DNA from: Burkholderia sp. D-99
Lineage (GTDB): Bacteria; Pseudomonadota; Gammaproteobacteria; Burkholderiales; Burkholderiaceae
Length of the DNA: 64,000 bases
Assembly (NCBI RefSeq): GCF_011605345.1
Contig: NZ_JAAOXM010000008.1
Coordinates: 275,987-339,986 of the forward strand
Reading direction: 5' to 3'
Position numbers and translations under genes: made by a program. The notes below the pieces were generated by a model that worked only from the letters and a program-made list of their open reading frames with translations, was not told where the DNA came from and made no database searches. Numbering within the stretch: position 1 is the stretch's first letter; each line of letters starts with the position of its first letter. Positions 59,385 to 64,000 of the stretch are shown one piece after another.

Positions 59385-59624
59385 ATGCCGGTGATCACCG
59401 TTCGAAATTTGCCCGATGAAGTGCATCGAGCACTTCGCATTCGCGCGGCCCAGCATGGGCGCAGCACCGAAGCCGAGGTACGCGACATTCTCGAACAGGC
59501 CGTTCTTCCCGGCGGGCGGCTCAAGCTGGGAACGATGCTGGCGGCAATCGGGCAGGAGGCCGGCGGATTCGATTTCGACGCCCAGCGCGACAAGACGCCT
59601 GCCGATCCGATGAGCTTCGAATGA
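59385..59624 (+). CDS. fitA: FitA-type antitoxin (ribbon-helix-helix)
   Basis: A 79-residue Arc-like repressor: MPVITVRNLPDEVHRALRIR then AAQHGRSTEAEVRDILEQAV, the RHH fold. The acidic C-terminus (FDFDAQRDKTPADPMSFE) binds the toxin. GAGG lies before the ATG at 59385. Its end overlaps fitB by 4 bp. Confidence 0.9.
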   Translation: MPVITVRNLPDEVHRALRIRAAQHGRSTEAEVRDILEQAVLPGGRLKLGTMLAAIGQEAGGFDFDAQRDKTPADPMSFE

Positions 59625-60040
59625 TCCTTGTTGATACGAATGTCATTTCCGAACCGCTACGACGCGAGCCGAGCGCGGCCGTGATCGAGTGGCTCGATGC
59701 CCAGAATGTCGAGACGCTGTTTCTGGCCGCGATCAGTCTCGCGGAAATACGGTTGGGCGTGGCTGTATTGCCCGAAGGGCGCCGGCGAGAGTGGCTGCAT
59801 CAGAGCATCGAGCAGCGCGTGCTGCCATTGTTTCGAGGACGGATCCTGCCATTCGACGATGCTGCGAGCAAAGCGTATGCGAGCCTTCGTGCACGCGCCC
59901 GTGCCGCAGGTGCCGCAATCGCACCTTCCGATGGTTTTATCGCCGGCACGGCCGAGGCGAACGGCCTGATCGTCGCCACGCGCGACGTCACGCCGTTCGA
60001 GGCAATGGGAATTCGCGTAATCGACCCGTGGGCGCGCTAG
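59621..60040 (+). CDS. fitB: FitB-type PIN-domain toxin
   Basis: A 139-residue PIN nuclease. VDTNVISEPLR, ISLAEIRLG and APSDGFIAGTAEAN hold the acidic site. FitAB pairs are known to slow growth in other bacteria. Coupled to fitA by an ATGA overlap. Confidence 0.92.
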   Translation: MILVDTNVISEPLRREPSAAVIEWLDAQNVETLFLAAISLAEIRLGVAVLPEGRRREWLHQSIEQRVLPLFRGRILPFDDAASKAYASLRARARAAGAAIAPSDGFIAGTAEANGLIVATRDVTPFEAMGIRVIDPWAR

Positions 60041-60084
60041 CGAGCGCACGGCTGCCGGCCCCGCAGGTTGCCCCGCAATTGAAA

Positions 60085-60109
60085 AACGCGCCGTACGATG
60101 CGGCGCGTT
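60085..60109 (-). terminator. Intrinsic terminator of pyrB
   Basis: A 9-bp stem, AACGCGCCG / CGGCGCGTT (60085-60093, 60101-60109), runs into TTTTTC on the minus strand, 68 bp past the pyrB stop. Confidence 0.75.
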
Positions 60110-60176
60110 CTGCTTCAGGCAAGTGCGCCCGTCAACCTGAAACGATGGCCGGCGAGCGCGAGACCCTGGGTGCGGC

Positions 60177-61472
60177 TCAGTCGACCCCGTGAAACACCGC
60201 GTCCTCCGGCCCGAGATACGCCGGCGGGCGCCACGTCGCGTCGCGCATCGAATGCTGGACGAGGTTCTCGACGCCGAGCAGTACCGCGAAGATCGCCATC
60301 CGCACCGGAATGCCGTTGTCGGTCTGGCGGAAGATCGCGAGGCGCGGGTCGCGGTTCAGGTCGACCGACAGGTCGTTCGCGCCGGGCCGGCTGTCGCGCG
60401 GCAGCGGGTGCATGATCAGCGTGTCGGGCTTGCACACCGTATCGACGAGCGCCTGGTTGATCTGGAAATCCGGCGTGTAGCCTTCGAACGACTCGTCGGT
60501 GAAGCGCTCCTTCTGGATCCGCGTGGCATAGACGACGTCCGCGCCGCGCAGCCCGGCCGCGAGGTCGGTCGTCTGCTCGATCACATGGCCGTTCGTCGAG
60601 ATCTGGTCGACGATGTGGGCCGGCATCTCGAGCGTCGGCGGCGACACGAGCGTGAACTTCAGCCCGCGGTACAGCGCGAGCAGCTTGACGAGCGAGTGCA
60701 CGGTGCGGCCGTACTTGAGGTCGCCGACCAGTGCGATGTGCGCGCCGTCGACGATCTTGCCGAGCCGCGAGAACTCGCGCTGGATCGTATAGAGATCGAG
60801 CAGCGCCTGGCTCGGGTGCTCGCCGGGGCCGTCGCCGCCGTTGATCACGGGCAGGTTGGTCGCGCGCGCGAACTCGGCCACGGAGCCTTTCTCCGGGTGG
60901 CGGATCACGAGCGCGTCTACGTAGCCGGCCATCACGCGGCTCGTGTCGTAGATCGATTCGCCCTTGGCCATCGACGAGAACGTGAAGCCCGTCGTGTCGC
61001 ACACCGAGCCGCCGAGCCGGCAGAAGGCGGCGCCGAACGACACGCGTGTCCGCGTGCTTGCTTCGAAGAACAGGTTGCCGAGCACGGCGCCTTCCAGCAC
61101 GCGCGAAATCTTGTGGCGGCGCGCGATCGGCTGCATCACGTCGGCCACGCGAAACAGTGCCTCGACCGATTCCCGCGAGAACTGGTCGACCGACAGCAAT
61201 TGTGGCTTGCCTTCGAAAAAGAACTGCTTGGCGAGCCCCTGATTATCTACGCTTTGCGTATAGCCCCCGCCTTCCGGTGCCGAGCGCTCGACGATTTCCG
61301 ACACGAAGCGCTCGACGATCTCGGGCATCCCGCGCGATTCCTGCGAGTCGTCGGGCAGCAGCCAGGTATCCAGCGCGCGCCGGCTGACGCCGATGCGATT
61401 GGCGAACGCTTCGCGGGTCATGTTGAGGCGGCGCATCGCGTCGCGGAGGAAGGCTTGCTGGGGAACGGTCAT
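60177..61472 (-). CDS. pyrB: Aspartate carbamoyltransferase with N-terminal helix-turn-helix
   Basis: A 431-residue protein. Residues 1-40 form a helix-turn-helix: FLRDAMRRLNMTREAFANRIGVSRRALDTW. From about residue 90 it is an aspartate carbamoyltransferase: EASTRTRVSFG (carbamoyl phosphate loop), GGDGPGEHPSQALLDLYT, KYGRTVHSL, RIQKERF and HPLPR. It makes carbamoyl aspartate in pyrimidine synthesis. AGGAG fixes the ATG at 61472; upstream codons would run through the operator. The HTH suggests self-regulation at the palindrome 19 bp upstream. Confidence 0.92.
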   Translation of the reverse strand: MTVPQQAFLRDAMRRLNMTREAFANRIGVSRRALDTWLLPDDSQESRGMPEIVERFVSEIVERSAPEGGGYTQSVDNQGLAKQFFFEGKPQLLSVDQFSRESVEALFRVADVMQPIARRHKISRVLEGAVLGNLFFEASTRTRVSFGAAFCRLGGSVCDTTGFTFSSMAKGESIYDTSRVMAGYVDALVIRHPEKGSVAEFARATNLPVINGGDGPGEHPSQALLDLYTIQREFSRLGKIVDGAHIALVGDLKYGRTVHSLVKLLALYRGLKFTLVSPPTLEMPAHIVDQISTNGHVIEQTTDLAAGLRGADVVYATRIQKERFTDESFEGYTPDFQINQALVDTVCKPDTLIMHPLPRDSRPGANDLSVDLNRDPRLAIFRQTDNGIPVRMAIFAVLLGVENLVQHSMRDATWRPPAYLGPEDAVFHGVD

Positions 61473-61490
61473 CGGCGGCTCCTGGCTGAA

Positions 61491-61534
61491 AATATACGCG
61501 GTGCGTATATTAGATCCTGGCGCGTTGAAGTCAA
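61491..61534 (-). promoter_or_regulatory. pyrB promoter with overlapping palindromic operator
   Basis: Minus strand: -35 TTGACT (61529-61534), 16-bp spacer, -10 TAATAT (61507-61512). A perfect palindrome AATATACGC-N3-GCGTATATT (61491-61511) covers the -10. Binding there would block RNA polymerase, matching autorepression by the PyrB HTH domain. Confidence 0.75.
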
Positions 61535-61705
61535 GGAAAATCTGCGCGAACCGGCTGTGTGGCCCGTGTGACATGGGGCGGGTTCGTACTGGCGCGTGGC
61601 GGCCGTCTCCGTATAATCAGGTCAGGCCCCGTGCCCTGCATCTTGTGGGGCGCCACGCCGCAAACGATTCGCCCGTCGGGCTTGTTGATTCGAAGGAGAT
61701 TGGGA

Positions 61706-61840
61706 ATGACGCGTACGATTGCTGCAATGCTGCTGGTGGTGACCGCCGCGCTCGCCGGTTGCAACACGGTCGCCGGCATGGGGCAGGACATTTCGAAGGG
61801 CGGCCAGGCGATCAGCGATACGGCTGAAAAGGCCAAGTAA
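61706..61840 (+). CDS. Entericidin-family lipoprotein
   Basis: A 44-residue lipoprotein: signal MTRTIAAMLLVVTAALAGC with lipobox LAGC, then NTVAGMGQDISKGGQAISD, the entericidin A/B pattern. GAAGGAG precedes the ATG. These small envelope lipoproteins are stress-related; exact role varies. Its own terminator follows. Confidence 0.9.
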   Translation: MTRTIAAMLLVVTAALAGCNTVAGMGQDISKGGQAISDTAEKAK

Positions 61841-61865
61841 GCCGACTGGTTCCGGAATGCAGAAG

Positions 61866-61910
61866 GCGCCGGGCCGTCCCGCGATTGCGGGGCGGCCCGG
61901 CGCTTTTTTA
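61866..61910 (+). terminator. Rho-independent terminator of the entericidin gene
   Basis: A 17-bp GC-rich stem (61866-61882 and 61887-61903, one G-T pair) with GATT loop is followed by TTTTTTATTT. Confidence 0.9.
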
Positions 61911-61934
61911 TTTGCTGCGTCGACGCCGGCGGCG

Positions 61935-62504
61935 TCACGCGTGTTCGACGAATGCGTAGCGGCCTTCGACCTTGCGCGGGGTGAACCAGCCGTAGTCGGG
62001 GAACATCCGGTTGCGGACGAACCACACGTAGCCCACCAGCAGGACCGTGACCACGAGGCTCGGCAGCGCGGTCGACGGACTGCGTCCGAGCTCGGCGATG
62101 GTCTTCGGCAACTGCACCAGCGACAACAGGATGAACGCGTGATAGGCGCCGACGCGGTGCGTCGCGAAGCCCCAGATGAACAGCAGCGACAGCAGCACGT
62201 TCAGCGCGAGCAACAGCATGACGAGGCCGTTGCCGAGTGCGCCCGAGACGCCGAGGTCGCCGGCTGTGGAGACGCCATAGGCGAACGTCAGGCCGTTCAC
62301 GAGCTGGACGATGGCAAGTGCGACCAGGATCCGGACGTGCACCTTGTTCTTGCGGCAGCGTTCGGGATCGGGGCGCGCCGCAATCAGGCCGGCGAGCACA
62401 CGATCCTTGAGCCCTTGTCCGGACAGATCGGCCAGTACGTCGGCCTTCCTCTTTCCCGCGGACATCAGCACCGCGATTCTTGTTTTGGCTTCCTTCCTGT
62501 TCAT
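61935..62504 (-). CDS. Four-helix membrane protein of unknown function
   Basis: A 189-residue protein. A basic cytosolic N-terminus (MNRKEAKTRIAVLMSAGKRK) precedes about four membrane helices (ILVALAIVQLVNGLTF, LVMLLLALNVLLSLLFIWG, AFILLSLVQL, LVVTVLLVGYVWFV). The C-terminus returns to the cytosol. No family named. A longer reading from 62576 is possible. Confidence 0.65.
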   Translation of the reverse strand: MNRKEAKTRIAVLMSAGKRKADVLADLSGQGLKDRVLAGLIAARPDPERCRKNKVHVRILVALAIVQLVNGLTFAYGVSTAGDLGVSGALGNGLVMLLLALNVLLSLLFIWGFATHRVGAYHAFILLSLVQLPKTIAELGRSPSTALPSLVVTVLLVGYVWFVRNRMFPDYGWFTPRKVEGRYAFVEHA

Positions 62505-62677
62505 TGCGCGGCGGAGTGTCGTTCGATGGTCGTCAAAGGTCCGGTCACGCGAATATTGCATCTCGTCGGGTGGCACGCAACGGTTTTGCGGCGCGCGGAC
62601 ACATTCCTACAATCACCTGCGGCGGCGCGGGAACGCGGCGGAGCGACGCGGCCTGACCTGCGATGCTGCGATGCTGC

Positions 62678-62830
62678 GATGAGCGCGATGAGCGCGATGA
62701 GCGCGATGAGCGCGATGAAGGCGATGAAGGCGATGAAGGCGATGAAGGCGATGAGCGCGATGAGCGCGATGAAGGCGATGAAGGCGATGAAGGCGATGAA
62801 GGCGATGAAGGCGATGAAGGCGATGAACGC
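62678..62830. repeat. 9-bp tandem repeat array, 17 copies
   Basis: Seventeen in-register copies of GATGARSGC-type units: four GATGAGCGC, four GATGAAGGC, two GATGAGCGC, six GATGAAGGC and one GATGAACGC. The block pattern suggests unit-level duplications. It lies just 3' of the DMT transporter gene, outside any supported gene. Confidence 0.95.
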
Positions 62831-62833
62831 AGA

Positions 62834-63793
62834 TCAGTCGGCAGCGGTTGGTGCGGGGCCGGCCGGCCGTACCGGCTTCGCCGGCCGCGCATCGCGTGCG
62901 TCCGCGGGCGGTTCGCGCCGCCGTGTCGCGCCGACGACCATGCCCGCAACGACGAGCGCGATGCCCGCGACCCGCGTGCCGTTGAGCGCCTCGCCGAACA
63001 ACGCAACCGCGAACAGCACGGCCGAGACCGGAGCGACTGCCGTGAACAGTGCGGCCTCGGTGCCGCTCGTGCGCGCCGAACCCGCATACCAGCACAGGTA
63101 GCCGAGTACGGTCGGCACCAGCGCGTAGTAAACGATTGCCGACACGGCGCCGGCCGTCCAGCCGGTCGCCACCGCGCGCCATTCGAATGCGGCCGGCACG
63201 AGTGCGAGCACGAAGCCGAGGCCCGACATCGCGGTGGACAGCACAAGCGGCGGCAATGGTGCGGCAAGCCGCCGATTGAGCAGGATGAATACGGCTTCGC
63301 ACGCGACCGCGGCCAGCACTAGCGCATCGCCGGCAAGCACGCGGAGCGACGGCAGCGCCTGGCCTGGCGCGAACGTGACGAACAGCACGCCGGCCGTTGC
63401 AAGCGCGGCGGCCACCCAGTCGCGCGGCGTCTGCCGCTCACGCAGCACGACGGCCGCGATCAGTGTCGACATCGCGGGCAGCGTGCCGAGCATCACGCCA
63501 GCATCGAGCGGCGACGACAGCTTCGTGCCGCTGATCAGCAGCACCGTATAACCGACGCCGCCCGCCGCAGCCTGGATGACGAGCAGCACGGCGTCGTGCG
63601 CGGAGATGCGCGGCCAGCGCATTCGCTGCACGCGCATCAGCGCGAACAGCAACGGTGTCGCGATCAGGAAGCGCAGCGCCGTGGCTGCGAACGGTGGCAG
63701 GCCGCCTGCCGCGAGACGGCTCGCGATGACGGTGCTGCCGACGCCCGCCATTGCGGCGGCGAGGTAGAGATAGCCAATCAGTCGTGTCTTCAT
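62834..63793 (-). CDS. DMT-superfamily transporter (EamA family)
   Basis: A 319-residue permease with ten helices in two EamA repeats. Repeat 1: GVGSTVIASRLAAGGLPPFAA and LDAGVMLGTLPAMSTLIAAVVLRE; repeat 2: AIVYYALVPTVLGYLCWYAG and LFGEALNGTRVAGIALVVAG. Likely exports metabolites. A Pro/Ala-rich cytosolic tail ends just before the 9-bp repeat array. A start three codons upstream (63802) is possible. Confidence 0.88.
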   Translation of the reverse strand: MKTRLIGYLYLAAAMAGVGSTVIASRLAAGGLPPFAATALRFLIATPLLFALMRVQRMRWPRISAHDAVLLVIQAAAGGVGYTVLLISGTKLSSPLDAGVMLGTLPAMSTLIAAVVLRERQTPRDWVAAALATAGVLFVTFAPGQALPSLRVLAGDALVLAAVACEAVFILLNRRLAAPLPPLVLSTAMSGLGFVLALVPAAFEWRAVATGWTAGAVSAIVYYALVPTVLGYLCWYAGSARTSGTEAALFTAVAPVSAVLFAVALFGEALNGTRVAGIALVVAGMVVGATRRREPPADARDARPAKPVRPAGPAPTAAD

Positions 63794-63892
63794 GCGCCGC
63801 ATCGTCGCGTACGGCGGCTTTGCGCGTCTTGAACGAAATTGCAGCGGGCGCGGGAGCGTCGAGGGCGGTGCGTGGGGCCTTGCGGGTCTGCG

Positions 63893-64000
63893 TCAGTGCA
63901 AACTGCTGCCGAAGCCGAAGCCGAAGCCGAAGCCGAAGCCGAAGCCGAAGCCGAAGCCGAAGCCGAAGCCGAAGCCGAAGCCGAAGCCGAAGCCGAAGCC
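63893..64000 (-). CDS. C-terminal end of a Gly-Phe repeat protein
   Basis: A minus-strand frame entering from the right edge reads (Gly-Phe)n then GSSLH and a stop at 63893-63895. About 15 Gly-Phe dipeptides are visible, encoded by GGCTTC hexamers. The gene start lies beyond the window, so its family cannot be known. GF tails occur in some secreted or phase-separating proteins. Chance coding by a microsatellite is the alternative. Confidence 0.4.
   Translation of the reverse strand, partial: GFGFGFGFGFGFGFGFGFGFGFGFGFGFGFGSSLH
63908..64000. repeat. GCCGAA hexamer tandem array reaching the window edge
   Basis: At least 15 perfect copies of GCCGAA from 63908 to the end of the window. Unit changes keep the reading frame in all frames. 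Confidence 0.97.

Noticed and set aside
62678..62830. CRISPR-like repeat array
   Set aside because: Units are contiguous 9-mers with no spacers, so this is a simple tandem repeat.

Overview
The window is high-GC DNA with the gene content, codon use and style of small regulators typical of Burkholderia, most likely the Burkholderia cepacia complex. The mix of catabolic, regulatory and accessory genes, with no ribosomal or core-replication genes, suggests a secondary replicon (chromosome 2 or 3). This assignment is inference from gene families; no rRNA, tRNA, complete IS element, prophage or CRISPR array was seen.

Layout, left to right. (1) 1-5,500: the start of a periplasmic binding protein gene, a YefM-YoeB toxin-antitoxin pair with two operator palindromes, a GNAT acetyltransferase, a DUF1653 protein, a YcaQ-like winged-helix protein, an orphan promoter-terminator unit that looks like a small RNA gene, and a TetR-MFS efflux locus. 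(2) 6,300-13,100: periplasmic trehalase and an OprB sugar porin, then an NRAMP-family transporter with the magnesium-type (NRMT) signature behind a ~750-nt leader holding two short ORFs. (3) 13,200-23,700: two divergent LuxR solos and asnB, an orphan winged-helix regulator, an IorAB molybdo-hydroxylase with its AraC regulator, and HigBA. (4) 23,800-37,500, the most interesting block: an exopolysaccharide operon (UDP-xylose synthase, galE, ugd and a GT2 synthase fused to a GH26-like hydrolase) on the minus strand, and an array of secreted Gly/Ser/Ala-rich proteins ending in a VpsR-like sigma-54 activator gene on the plus strand. Between them lie two inverted paralogous control units. Each has a sigma-54 promoter, a conserved leader and a small ORF with the same N-terminus. 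(5) 37,500-43,300: hypotheticals, an RcsB-like response regulator, a lower-GC islet of small genes ending in an OmpA-like protein, and a chemoreceptor. (6) 43,400-52,700: panE and a complete polyol/sugar ABC-transporter catabolic operon with its AraC regulator. (7) 52,700-64,000: a MobA-like transferase, a VanX-like dipeptidase, a Phd-VapC pair, a TonB-receptor/PKHD-hydroxylase/Sel1 iron module, FitAB, an aspartate carbamoyltransferase with an N-terminal helix-turn-helix and a perfect palindrome over its own promoter, an entericidin, a DMT transporter and two tandem-repeat arrays.

How it works together: several loci show a regulator beside a visible operator (YefM, TetR, AraC/IorAB, HigA, the PyrB fusion). 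The block at 23.8-37.5 kb reads as one coordinated matrix locus. A sigma-54 enhancer-binding protein (with precedent in VpsR and similar biofilm regulators) would fire the two divergent promoters, making sugar nucleotides and polymer on one side and secreted, probably matrix-associated, proteins on the other. Four distinct toxin-antitoxin pairs in 64 kb fit an accessory-rich replicon.
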